Positions 47,901-58,510 of a DNA stretch of 64,000 nt are shown here, piece after piece. Source of the stretch: Pseudopithomyces maydicus (taxonomy: Eukaryota > Ascomycota > Dothideomycetes > Pleosporales > Didymosphaeriaceae). Every line of letters starts with the position of its first letter. Position 1 is the stretch's first letter. The stretch lies in contig JANTUC010000014.1 of NCBI GenBank assembly GCA_026873275.1, positions 496,001-560,000 on the forward strand, written 5' to 3'. A program made the translations under genes and the position numbers. Below the pieces are notes generated by a model. The model made no database searches. It saw only the letters and a list, made by a program, of their open reading frames with translations, and was not told the origin of the DNA.

Positions 47901-49936
47901 TGGGTGGCGTTGGCAATGTAGAGCTGGCTGTTTTACCTGGTGAGCACGGAAGAGACAACCCCGAAAGGTATGATTGGGGTGAGCTGGATAAGAGACAAAG
48001 TGTCGTGTCTCTACAGAATGATATACCGGGCCTGTCCGATGAAGTCTCCGTGCGGAAAAGACAGGTTGTTGACTCTCAAGTCTTCACTCCCTACACCAAC
48101 CCTACTCAAGCTTCAGCTTCTAAAGAATCCAGCCTACAAGATCTCAATGTTTCTGCTCCGCCCGGGTTCGATTTCAGCGATGGTTCAGATGGCGGAGACG
48201 GCGTGGAGCAAGACCCCATAGCTCTTTTTGGAATGGAACCCGAAAATTATGGGTCTCAATGGGGCGTAGATGAGAACGCTCAGCAGAATGACAGCGCTCC
48301 AGTGATCGAGGACGATCTTGAACCCGAAATGGACAAAATATTCGTGGAAACATCGACAGAACGAACTCCGCCAGCTAAGCAGACGCTCTTGCCAAAAGAA
48401 ATCGGTGTGGGACAGACTTCTGGTGTCCAGACAGCACAAGAGCCAGCATACATCGCTAAAGAGAGGTCTGTTTCAATTCATGAAGTCGAGAACTTTCTAA
48501 AACACCACAACAAAGTTGCGCGTACGGATATTGCTCCTTTGACATCTCGGGAGCTTAGTGCTATGTCCATCGATAAAAGTCTCTTCGTGCCATCACGCAA
48601 CAAAATTTCATCTCCAAAAAAGAACTCAGGCATGTCTAGTGATAACACCTTTGAATATAATGTTGACTTGGACATCCCGCAACCTTTGTCGCTATCTTCA
48701 TCTGCCAAAAAGAAAAGTAGGCCAGCTCCTGGAACTTGGGATGCACCCGACACTGTAACTCTTGAAAATGTGAACGCAATACTACCAGAATATAGCGCCC
48801 CGGACGCATCTTCCGCAGTCACGGCCTTCAGCGGGTCTATTGCAAAGTCTCCGAGACCAATTAGTAAGATATCCAAACCTGCAATCAACAATTCTGGTGT
48901 TGCGCTGGCTGCTGATGCTGGTGCCGTCGACAAAGACAATTTCAAACTTTTTCAAGAACTGGCAAAATATATGCTTGCGACACCATGGGATTCAGACAAA
49001 GCAAAAGTCTTTGAAACTCAGGTTAACCCTTTGTATACTGATGATGAAACCAAAGATATAGCAGAGTCAGTGTTCACCAACTCCTTCACTTCCATCCATT
49101 CAAGCATCGATTCAAGCGATTCTTTTGCCCTGAGCACGGGCGTTAGTAATCCAGACGGACATATCCATGACAATTCCTGGCTCAACCAACGCTCCAAGGA
49201 TTATATCACCAAAAGCCAATTCCACCACATGCACTACCAACAAGCAACCCTTTCAGCAGAAAGCACGCTTATGATTTCCACACCCCTTACATCTCCAAAA
49301 AATATATATAACAGGCCGAACACCTCGTCGTGCCTACCCACCGTCGTCTTGTCATCCTCTCCTACTTCCTTAACCAAAACAGACTCGTCAGCCATTCGAT
49401 CAGCGTGGGCAGACGGTTTTTTCGATTTCCACTCCGCTCACCACCCCTCCAACAACGTGTCCCCTGTCCCAACAGCAAATACTGTTGCCTCAATTTTGCC
49501 GTACTTCTTCGGTCCCGGACCAGTGCTCCCCTCGGGCGTGAAATGGAAGTTGCCCCGGCCGTATTCTCTACACCGCACCACATTCTCTACTCCGACATTT
49601 CCATCGACACTTCCGTGCTTGACTATGCTGGTAATAAGCAGCAGCACATATGTGGCCGCTCCTACAGTGACAGGCGCGGTGTCTAGATACGATAATATGG
49701 TGCCAGTAGGAGTGGGTTTGAGTGTTCCGTGGCCACCACTTTTTCCCGGCGTTACTTCTCTAGGTCCTCCCTCACTGCCAGAAGTTTTGCCTAGCGCGAT
49801 TTCGTTGAGAGAAAAAGTGCTGAGGAGGGCGATAGTACATCAGGATAAGAAAGGAGGGGTGGCGAGACGGAGCAATACCAAAGCTCCCAGGAAAAGTGAT
49901 TGCAGTCTGGACACGATGCGACTAGGGACCATGTAA
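44966..49936 (+). CDS. AA11-type lytic polysaccharide monooxygenase with very long C-terminal extension (frame interruptions)
   Basis: A signal peptide (MASRSFATLL...RASS) is followed by mature N-terminal His in HMQM, the first copper ligand of LPMOs. About 15 residues on, the frame shifts by one base near 45043 (GAGCTCCC; one missing G would join HMQME to PFPLRDP). Then come DGSDFACK, the second His in THGGGSCQVSL, FKVIKSIQGNCP and LAWTW. A 74-bp intron (45396-45469, GTATGC...GCTAACTC...TAG) leads to FNKIGLREMYMDCA with the axial Tyr. AA11 enzymes oxidatively cleave chitin. A Cys/Trp-rich module at about 47020-47160 (CTPGTFLCKSQTQFWVCGQ) resembles the X278-type module of AA11 proteins. A further 900 residues, mostly Ser/Asp-rich, follow after a second frame change (47713-47860), either an intron with donor GTAAGG or one missing C at GCCCCTTT. 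Total would be about 1,600 residues, far beyond usual AA11 size. Confidence 0.7.
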
Positions 49937-51288
49937 GATTACATGGTTGTAGACGTGTCTGTTTCTTGGTGTTTGTGTATGTTTGGGCGAAGAGGGTGTG
50001 TGGATAGCTAGGCTTTGCACCTTTGTGACCAATTAATCTTGCTCTGGACGTATACTCGTTGTACGACACGGCCCGATTTACCGATCCAGACTGAGAAAAA
50101 GTAAAATCTACTTTTATTAGAAGAGAACCCTTGCTAGCGTCACCCGTCAAATGCCGTACTTCGTGCATGAACCAGATTGGTCCCTGCAAGTAAGAGCCTG
50201 TGGCATGAATAATTACTTTTGCGCCACCCATGGCGCTCTCCTTCACAAACCTTCCAGTGTCTCCTGCATCTCAATCTGTAACCAAGTGTTCTATGCAAGA
50301 CGGGTACAAAGGTACCTATCTCACCATCTATATCATCATACTTACCATTGTCATCGCACAATAGTGAGCCAAGCGGTGTCGAGTCTCCGGTACATACACT
50401 AGCGTATGCTAGAAGGGCGATATGCACGAAGCGACCGGAGGGGCTTAGGGCTGTCCGCAGCGGCGGACGCGATCGGTCTTGCGCTATGCATGAGCAAGCA
50501 GTGCATCGCAACTAGCTCTCTCTCGGCTCGTCCCGAAAGAAACCTAGGAACCTAGAAAACTTCGTCCCTGACACGTTGAAAGTGGCTTCGCCCAAACTAG
50601 CTTATGTGCATCACGATATCGATCACGGGGCAGGGGAATGAAAGAGAATCAATGACAATGTCGTACTGGACGGGCTGACCCTCGCGTCACAAGCACTGCA
50701 TTGTAGAACTTCACGTTAGCCAGCCCCGCGTTCACTTGTCGGCGGCATCAACACCTCCCGAAGATTCGTGGATGAGTCCATGCAATGGCCTTCTAGATAT
50801 TTGGGTTTTCATGCTGAAAAATTTCCTACGCAAAAAGCTGAGGGATCCGATGGGATGAAGTAAGGGCGTGTGAGATGAAGCTCGTGTGACGTGGGACTTG
50901 GGGATCTGCGTTCCTGCCGCTGGGCTTGTGCTATTCTCATTGTTGTAAGGATGTGACAACCCTGGGATGTGAATGCTTGCTTTTTCAAGACTGTGGTGCC
51001 TAATTAAAGTTTCGTCCAATAATATCAACATTGACTGTTATTGCTTTATCGTTCTTTCTCCATATCTCATCATCGTACGTCGTACAGGTCACTTTGATGC
51101 TATAAACGCCATTCAACTCTTCCGTAGGGAACTAAACAGCCAATGTTCAAGTCAAAAGTTCGAAAAGGAGTGTGAAAACCACATGATCATAAAACCGGAG
51201 AGCACGTACATTCAATCACACAAGCATTCAAAAGTGCCACATCCAACGAAACGTTTCTATCGAAGCATGTTCGGAAGTTTCTTCTGAT
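49937..51288. other. Gene-poor stretch after the LPMO gene
   Basis: Only short frames without recognisable patterns occur. Composition is intermediate, less G+C-rich than the genes to the left and without RIP-like TA excess. I see no RNA gene or repeat. Confidence 0.4.
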
Positions 51289-51546
51289 TTGCGACAACTT
51301 CAAGAATCAAAGCGATATATCAGAGAACAACTACTTATGTGCGCGATACATTACACACTCTACTCGTGTGGCTGTTGGACACCGATACCACAATCAAACA
51401 CCAAAGGAATGCTACGGCTCTGCCAGACATCAGAGATGCAAAGACTGGATATACCCTGCAAGGAAAAACAAGGACTGGTTCACAAGGTGGTTAATAGAAG
51501 CCAGGGAATGTGCGACAAGCATCTATGGAAGGAGATTAGCAAGTAG
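51289..51546 (+). CDS. Possible small cysteine-containing protein
   Basis: An 85-codon frame reads MCAIHYTLYSCGCW, then single Cys residues in LRLCQ, IPCKEK and GMCDKHLW. The IHYT..YxCGC start with later spaced Cys and a CxxHL end resembles a loose class of short fungal proteins I recall without a named function. There is no signal peptide. The upstream AAGTTTCTTCTGATTTGCGAC gives no special start evidence. It may be one exon of a longer gene, or chance. Confidence 0.32.
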   Translation: MRQLQESKRYIREQLLMCAIHYTLYSCGCWTPIPQSNTKGMLRLCQTSEMQRLDIPCKEKQGLVHKVVNRSQGMCDKHLWKEISK

Positions 51547-52669
51547 GTGGCGACAAAGAAGGATGTGGCATACATATGGGACTAGAAATGGAAGCAGAGG
51601 CGTAAATGACACGTTTAATGAAGGGTTGGAGGATCTCAAGCTAGTCCAATATGTCCGATGGCGTGGATAGCACAACTTTGACGTTGAACGGATGCGACAC
51701 TCTCAGCATGTTGAAGGGAGATGATTCTGGCATTGACGTGCCATGTACCTTGCTTTGGTCAATCGACCAGTATCTTTTACTGCTTAATCAAGTTTCACGC
51801 GAGATGCAGTGAGCTTGATAGTTTTGACCTCTATAAAAGCAGCTCACGAACCAAGTAGAATAGCTTACGTCGCTTCAAAGTATCATGCGGACTAAGAATC
51901 TACAATGGAACCATGTTCTTGAACAGTTTCACGGAATGTGCGTAGTAATGATGTACTTGAATGGTCACAAATCTTCAATATAGGCCCGGTGTTCGGACTC
52001 AAGAGCTTATGCAGCGAAGAACTGCAGACAATGTACCTAGACATGCATATTATTATCCAATGTATTGCTACCAAGACTCCAGCTGCCAAACCCACCACGA
52101 CCGCACGTTATTGAAGAGTGAGTGGCGAAATTGAATTGTGCATGGAAAGCATAAGAACATTTCCCAAGTTGTAGCATCTATGCAGTCTACGAATTTTCAC
52201 AAAAGACGCCTGAAGAAATCGTTCTGTGATTGTTGATCGCGCTCGTCAGGACCACGCTCTGGCTGTCACCCTACCATTGTTGGATTCGTTGCGTCTAGTT
52301 TGCGCTTGGTGGCTGGAGTCGGCATGATCTATACAGGTCCTTACGACGTTAATTGAAAACCATATTTGATATAAAGTTCTGTGTCAGCTGAATACATGTT
52401 CGACCTGCGATAGTTATAGCACTGTGATATGATTCAAACTGCAAATATGTAACATGTGCTACATAATGCTATAAACAGCAAGTTATGAAAATAGACACAC
52501 TGTCCAAGCCAACGGTCACTATGTTCCTTATAGATGGGCTGTGCCATCTATTCTTTACAGGAATTGACAACATGCTTACTTGGGTGGGTGCTGGCCTCAT
52601 GCATCTCAACTATCGCATCTTTAAATGTTTTGATAGTTGGTACCTTCCACCCACAACGGTGTCTTAATA
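51547..52669. other. No gene recognised
   Basis: Short frames only (for example 51892-52098 minus, 52485-52667 plus) without family motifs. No repeats or RNA genes seen. Confidence 0.35.
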
Positions 52670-52936
52670 TCATTTATCTATTTTACCATTGCTAAATAGT
52701 CTTTTCAATTTGCCCAAGCCCTTCTTCACGTCATAGGTTGCCCCAATCGCTTCTGTCTTCCCATGATCTGCACCCATTTTTCGCTTATCTATAAATGTCT
52801 CGAATGTCTTGGCCCGATCACAGCCCTTGGTCTTCCCATCCGCTGGGTCGATCTGACCTCCTGGTCCTTCGGATATGGGCTGAGTAGTTGTTTTCCTAGG
52901 TGAGAACCTGTCTTTGTTCTTCAGTATTTCAAACAT
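52670..52936 (-). CDS. Hypothetical small basic protein
   Basis: An 88-codon minus-strand frame from ATG 52936 to 52670, rich in Lys, Gly and Asp (FEILKNKDRFSPRKTT; KRLFSNGKIDK), hydrophilic, with no signal peptide or membrane segment. It is recorded because codon use looks ordinary for a gene and it lies alone, but there is no homology evidence. Confidence 0.25.
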   Translation of the reverse strand: MFEILKNKDRFSPRKTTTQPISEGPGGQIDPADGKTKGCDRAKTFETFIDKRKMGADHGKTEAIGATYDVKKGLGKLKRLFSNGKIDK

Positions 52937-53413
52937 GTCCGACGGTTAGTTTGTATAATGGATGACTGGGATAGGACTGCTTCTTCGAGGTGGAGTAAAG
53001 CTGTTGTAGGTATTACGAGGTAAAGTTTATATAAGTATTTGCACACGTCTGCCAGGTTTGAAATATGTCTCATAATAGTGGCTTGATGGTAGATGTGAAG
53101 TGTGGGCCAGAGTGCACGTGCAGAATGAATAGACGTGAATGAGAGAGGCGCGGGGCACGATGCTAATGGTGTGAATATGAAGCAATTCGACCTGCTCTGT
53201 GACATATAGCGTCTTCACAAGCTCTGATTGAACGAAAAGCGAGAATAATGGCTGATGTGCATGTTTGACGTTGCAGAATGGAAAGGATGATGAGCCTCTG
53301 ATATTTTGAACGGTTCTATATTAAGTAATTATAACCAGCGTACACCATAACAATGTTGCCTGTGAAGACGCGCAACATCAATGTAAATACCAGTTCATGT
53401 GATTAAATTTTGC

Positions 53414-54439
53414 TTACTGTTCTTCAACACTCACCAGTTCACAACTCAAACTCCACAGTTTTCTCTCGTCTTCCTCATTGTACGCCGCCTTGCTATAGCC
53501 TACGTCCTTGACGCCTTCGACTGCCGGGCTTGCCACATGGCAATCCTCCATATACACGCCCCCCTTGCCCTCGAGCTCCTTTCCCACAGCAGCCCAGACT
53601 TGGGTCGCAGCGCCTTGCTCTGGGCTCTTCCACATGCGCATGAACTCCTCATCTGCCAGCCAACTCTCCATCATCTCTTTTGGCAGGTACTGGGCTAGGC
53701 CAGTAGCGATACCGCCAGGCATCACGCTCAAAGCATGCAAATGCTGAGAAGAGTATAGACGGTCGATGTGGTTAGCCATGTAGATATTGGCAAGTTTTGA
53801 CTGTCCGTACGCGATGCTTGGATCGTACATGCCCTCAAGATTGAGATTTTCGAAGTAAATGCGCTGAGTGTAGGCGTGACCTGAGGAACTCACGTTAACC
53901 ACCCTGCTGCCAAATTCCGGGGTGGCTGAGCGGAGCAGGGTAGGTTTGAGCAGCTGGAATAGAAGAAAGTGGGCGAGATGGTTTACGCCGAACTGAATTT
54001 CGAAGCCGTCTTCTGTTCTACCCTCGGGGGTCATCATGACACCCGCATTGTTGACCAAGACGTTCAATTTATCGCTTTTACCGAGGAATTCTCGGGCACC
54101 CGCACGGACCGAGGCGAGGGAGTTGTTGTCGAGCGTGATGAGATCCAGTTTTCCCGGCTCCAAATCATCCTTTAGCGCTTCGCGCGCTTTGGAGAGATTT
54201 CGTACTGCGCCGAAGACGTGCATGCCTGTGGCTTTGAGGGCACGTGCTGTTTCAATCCCGAGTCCTGAGGAGATGCCCGTCACGAGAGCCACTTTACCTT
54301 CGAGGCTGCCAACAAGATGCTGGTCACGAAGAATCTGGATGGCGGTGGGACGGGCGTCGCCAGGACCGTTGAGATTCTCGAGCTTGTGAGCTTCGGAGTA
54401 TGGGGAGGGCATGCTGAGCAAGTCTTGGGAAGGAGACAT
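53414..54439 (-). CDS. Short-chain dehydrogenase/reductase (WWOX/retinol-dehydrogenase-like)
   Basis: A single exon of 341 residues. The Rossmann motif TGISSGLG (about residues 54-61), the NNAGVM motif, the catalytic Ser in VNVSSSGH and the active-site YGQSK are all in place, so it should be an active NAD(P)-dependent oxidoreductase. After the active site, MPGGIATGL matches the 'PG' loop of this class. A 40-residue N-terminal extension (SPYSEAHKLENLNGPGDARP) precedes the fold, as in many fungal SDRs of this type that act on hydrophobic alcohols or aldehydes. Substrate unknown. The start at 54439 is the first ATG of the frame. Confidence 0.9.
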   Translation of the reverse strand: MSPSQDLLSMPSPYSEAHKLENLNGPGDARPTAIQILRDQHLVGSLEGKVALVTGISSGLGIETARALKATGMHVFGAVRNLSKAREALKDDLEPGKLDLITLDNNSLASVRAGAREFLGKSDKLNVLVNNAGVMMTPEGRTEDGFEIQFGVNHLAHFLLFQLLKPTLLRSATPEFGSRVVNVSSSGHAYTQRIYFENLNLEGMYDPSIAYGQSKLANIYMANHIDRLYSSQHLHALSVMPGGIATGLAQYLPKEMMESWLADEEFMRMWKSPEQGAATQVWAAVGKELEGKGGVYMEDCHVASPAVEGVKDVGYSKAAYNEEDERKLWSLSCELVSVEEQ

Positions 54440-55095
54440 GGTGGCACGGGAATCTTTTTCGGTGTTGGTGTTGGCGTTGGCGTTGTGATGATAGCGGAGG
54501 TGGCCGCAGTTGAGTATGCTGATGGTGCATAGCTAGAAAAAGGTCATTCCCTTTATACACAGACATTTCGTCCGGCCCAGGTGATGCAGTTAGAACGCAG
54601 CGTGGAATTCCGCGCGTCGAAAGAATACCTTTAATGGAACAGGGCGATGGTTGTGCCGCTCCCCAGCGTCCCCGACAGTGCCAGGGGTGGTGTTAGTGCT
54701 AACGCCGCGAATTGGCGGGGACGAGATTGGCATATGTCCGTGACGGATAAGTCACCCAACGACATGTTATTTTTCAAGGGAGAATGGGGACGACTAATCA
54801 CGCATGTTAATGCTGCGTAGAGGTCAGAGATTTTGGTGACTGCACTATGCGACATGGACTTTAGCAACGGTTTGTTTTCAAGTGCGACAAGATTACATTC
54901 GTCACCCTATCGACGGTCCGACACGACCAAAAAGTGCGGTGCTGGCGAGTGGCTCATCCAAAACGGAGCGGCGCTCCTGGTATCACGAAGAAACAGAAGA
55001 GCAAGAGGAAGAAGAAAGGGGACCAAAGGAGCCGGGGAAATTGCAAGTGGCCACGGCTGGGGGTAGCTCGAGGGTGGCCATGGCAGTGTGCGGGC
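54440..55095. other. Intergenic between SDR gene and coiled-coil gene
   Basis: The SDR promoter lies here: a C/A-rich leader with repeated GTTGGCGTT words at about 54463-54485 directly upstream of the start. Overlapping forward frames at 54833-55173 look like G+C-driven chance frames. Confidence 0.35.
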
Positions 55096-55678
55096 TCAGG
55101 GCTTTGCGGGCTCTCCGTCGTCGGGATCTACCATGACATACTCAGTGCTGTTGTCAGAGTGGGTAGGTTCTGACAACGCACCTCTGGGAGTCCTGGGAGC
55201 CTTGGGAGCCCTGGGAGCGGTGGTCGGGGTGGGCTGTCGGGGGTGGTCGGGGGGCGTGTTTGGGTGGCTTTCGGTCGGCCGCGGGGGCGAGTTGCGGGCC
55301 TCCCTCAGACGGTGCTCGGTCTCGCGCAGCTTCGCCTCGATGGCCTCGAGCTCCTGGGTGTGCGAGGTGACGGCCTGCTTCCTGTGGGGAGGGCGGGTGT
55401 GTCAGCGAGATGGGCTCGGGTAGGGTGCACAGGGGGCGGGTACTTTTGGTGGACGTTCTTGTCGAGCACGTCGATACCGCCGTCGAGGCGGAACAGGTCG
55501 TCGAGCTCGGTCATGAAGTTGAGGGCGATGGTCCTGGGAGGCGGCGGGTGAGTGGGACGGGCTCGGGGAGGGGGCACTGGAAGGGGCACTCGAAGGGGCA
55601 CTCTCAGGGCACGTACGACTGGGGACGGTTGTTGGGCTTCCAGGCTCGGTCGGGGTCATGTTCTGGGGCGGGCGACAT
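55096..55678 (-). CDS. Small three-exon coiled-coil protein, function unknown
   Basis: Exons 55678-55617, 55533-55444 and 55381-55096 give 145 residues. Introns are 83 and 62 bp, GTACGT...CCCAG and GTACCC...CACAG. I built this model because each exon lies in a different frame and joins codon-perfectly. The protein reads PDRAWKPNNRPQSTIALNF, MTELDDLFRLDGGIDVLD, then a heptad-like helix HTQELEAIEAKLRETEHRL, a Pro/Thr-rich segment with PRAPKAPRTPRG, and an acidic end EYVMVDPDDGEP. The layout (short N-terminal hook, coiled coil, disordered tail) suggests a scaffold subunit. I do not recognise the family. It is head-to-head with the bromodomain gene. Confidence 0.7.
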
Positions 55679-56291
55679 GGTGGGAATGTGGGGATGTGGG
55701 AATGTGTGTCTGGATGTCTGAAGTCTGCAAGTCTGGATGTCTGGTCGGGGTCGGTGTGTGGTGCGGCGGCGTGCAATGGTAATTATGGCAATGATGCTAG
55801 AAAAGGAGGCGCCGTCGAGTCCATTCCGGTTGGGTCAAGAGGGCAGGCGATCCCACTGGAGAGCAGGCCCAGGACAGGTGCACGAGGCACATGGTCCTGA
55901 GGCCAGCAGGTGCTTCGCGGACAGGACGATTACAGCGTCATGCCCACCCGTGCAGGCCGGGGGCCAGCCACCTGCGCCGGCCTGAGGCGACGATGCGGGC
56001 GTGACGGCGGGCGTGACGGCGGGTGTGAGTAGCTGACGGCACGTGCCGGGCCCGCTGATTCGCCGCGGGCGAGCCTGGGAGCGCGTCTGCCCAACGCGCA
56101 CATCACCACTCGGCCGCCCAGCAGCGGTGCCGTTGCCGCTGCCATCACTAGGTATCTGCCTACCATTACCACTAGACGGGCAGACAGACCGCCATCGTCG
56201 TCGCCGTCGCCCGCCACCCGCCGCCCGCCGCCCGCCGCCCGCCGCCGCTACCGTCGCGCACCCTCCCCTCCCCCCCCCGCGAGCCCCAGCC
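55679..56291. promoter_or_regulatory. Bidirectional promoter region with G+C-rich 7-bp repeat
   Basis: The 613 bp separate the divergent coiled-coil and bromodomain genes. Near the bromodomain start, CCCGCC[A/G] is repeated five times (56210-56244), then CCGCCGC. Other direct repeats: GCACTGGAAGGGGCACTCGA-like words around 55574-55605 (inside the first intron of the coiled-coil gene) and CGGCGGGCGTGA near 56003-56028. Confidence 0.5.
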
Positions 56292-58510
56292 ATGGGCTAC
56301 ACCCGCCTCGAGTCGCTCCTCCTGTTCCAGTCGCTCCATGCCTACGGCGTCGGCCCGCAAGTCTTCGCCACAATCTCCGACCTGCTCAAGGCCAACCCGC
56401 ACATCACCCAGGACGAAGACTACGAGGCCGCCCGCCTGAGCCCCGACGCCCTGCGCGCCTGCTACCTGCGCATCCTCGCCGACGAGCTCCAGAGCGAGCC
56501 CCACGACGAGCCCCATGCCGAACTCCCCAGGGGCTCGAGGAAGCGCAAGGCGCCCAGCCCTGCCCAGCCTGTCCTGTCCGTTCTGCCCACCGTGCAGGAC
56601 TCGCTGCAGCACCAACACCTGATCCCCAAGCTGGTGAACAAGCTGTATGCACGCTACCGCGCCGACATTGTCGAGCACATAGCAGCCGACGAGGAACGCT
56701 ACAACACGCTGCAGCGCGACCTGCCCCAAGAGCCATCCCAGGACAAGCCCCAGGACAAGCCCCAGGACAAGCCCCAGGACAAGCCCCAGGACAAGCCCCA
56801 GGACAGGCCCCAGGACAGGCCCCAGGACAGGCCACAGGACAGACCACAGGACAAGCCACAGGACAAGCCATCTCCGCGCAACAGTCAAACCGACCCTCCT
56901 CCACACACCCCGCGACCGCTGGCTTCCCATCCTCACCACCACGCCCCAACCCCGCCCGGCCCCTATCAAGCCTTCCCCCACCCCCACCTCCAGTTCCAGC
57001 ACCATGGCCAGCCATATGCTCCTCACCGCGTGCCCCAGCTCGCGCCCACCCCGGGAAATTCCACCATGCAACCCCAGCGGTCCTACGTCCCCGTCCCCAT
57101 TGCCGGCCAACCTCCCTATCTGCCCCAGCATCCTCAGCCAGGCCAGCCACCGCCACAGGGCGGCTTTATGCTTCCCCCTTCCAGGTAGCACCCCAGGATC
57201 CTTCGCCATCTCATCATCAACATCCCGTCTCCACACCCACCAATGCTCGCCAAACGCCAGCCAGACCCACCACACATCCTCCGAGGGGTCCTGGAACTCC
57301 AATGCAGCCGCCAAATCGAGCGACTGCGTCTGCCACCCCCGTAAACATCCGCGCCATCATCGTCGCTCTGTCCACTCCCAACACGGGTAGAACTGCGTGG
57401 AAGCCCACCATGACTAGTCTCGGCACCGCACCTACGGACCGCCCACGCGTGAGTCCTATCGATGATTTCGAGCCGCTCCAGCGCGAGGAGCCCGTTGCCA
57501 AACCGAAACCGGTTCGCAAATCAAGAGCCAAAGCCAGAGCAAAGGATAAGGATAAGGACAAGGATAAGGAGCCGGAGCCAGAAGAATCTGATCAGCAAGT
57601 CGAGCAAACTGTACCCGAGATGGAGACCAGACAAGGACGATCGACAAGGAGGAAAGCGCCTGTCAAACGGGCAAGACCGGGGAGCATCGCCTCATCTCAC
57701 ACACAGACATCGGTTCGAGGGCGTAGCAGGAGTCCCTCAATCCTCTCGCACACCGAGACCATTGCCGCCGACACGGAGAGCCAGACTGGGAGCAGGATCA
57801 AATCAGAAGATGTCGAAGACTTGGCCGTAACTCCAGGCCATATGTCGACAAGAGGTCGTGCTGCGACGAGAGCGGGGAACAAGAGGAAACGAGCTTCACC
57901 GGAAACCGAAGACCGCTCTGGAACCCCCGTTGCTGGTTTGCGTGAGCCTCCTCGCTCTCCCGGAGTCACGTCGCGGAGAGTCGTGGTGGCTCCCAGACAC
58001 TTCTCCCGCATGTGTGCCCCGCTGATCAACGACATCACCTCCCATAAGCACGCTTCCACCTTCACGACCCCTGTTAAAGCCAAAGATGCCGAAGGTTACT
58101 ACGAAATTATCAAACGACCGACGGATCTCAAGAGCATTCAAAAGGCCATCGCTGCAGGCGCGAAGCAGGTGGCTGCCGCCGCATCTTCCGACTCTCCTGC
58201 GGGCACAAGTAGTCCCGGTGGGTCTGGCGGTACCGTCGAACTCCCGAGAACGCCTGAATACGTGCCACCCAAGGCCATTGTCAACAGCGCCCAACTGGAA
58301 AGAGAGCTGATGCGTATGTTTGTCAACGCCGTCATGTTCAATCCAGGCGAGGGGGGCGTAGTGGAAGATGCACGGGAGATGTTCGAGGTGGTGCAGCGCA
58401 GCGTAGGTGCTTGGCGTAGCGTTGAAGGGGGAAGAAGGGAGGTCGAGGTGGAAGAGACGCCCGAGGTTGAAGATGATGGACCGGTGGAGAAGAAAAGGCG
58501 GAAGATGTGA
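56292..58510 (+). CDS. Bromodomain protein, BRD8/Bdc1-like (NuA4 acetyltransferase-associated), one frame break
   Basis: The start ATG 56292 (AGCCATGG) opens YTRLESLLLFQSLHAYG, an N-terminal domain seen in fungal BRD8-type proteins, with LLKANPHITQDEDY and RACYLRILADELQ. A second conserved block (LIPKLVNKLYARYR) is followed by eleven QDKP/QDRP repeats. The frame ends at TAG 57186-57188, but one base back the coding pattern continues without gap (VAPQDPSPSHHQHPVSTP, PPRGPGTPMQPPN) to 58510. One missing C in the C-run at 57174-57178 explains this; a splice from CAG|GTAGCA is less convincing. The C-terminal bromodomain spans about 57990-58430 (FTTPVKAKDAEGYYEIIKRP; MFVNAVMFNPG, the Asn of the acetyl-lysine pocket present). 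AT-hook and KR-rich nuclear signals lie between. About 739 residues if joined. Confidence 0.75.
56739..56870 (+). repeat. 12-bp coding minisatellite, eleven units (QDKP/QDRP)
   Basis: CAGGACAAGCCC-type units repeat eleven times in frame within the bromodomain gene; units 6-9 carry AGG/AGA (Arg) in place of AAG (Lys). Long open frames on the opposite strand here (56172-57314) are a side effect of this repeat and high G+C. Confidence 0.95.

Noticed and set aside
51368..51670. 100-codon plus-strand frame overlapping the small Cys-containing frame
   Set aside because: Trp/Arg-rich peptide without start context or family pattern; the overlapping frame at 51289 is the more plausible of the two.
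56172..57314. Long minus-strand open frame (380 codons) opposite the bromodomain gene
   Set aside because: Produced by G+C-rich codons and the 12-bp repeat; peptide is low-complexity Leu/Val/Gly with no family pattern, while the plus strand encodes conserved domains.
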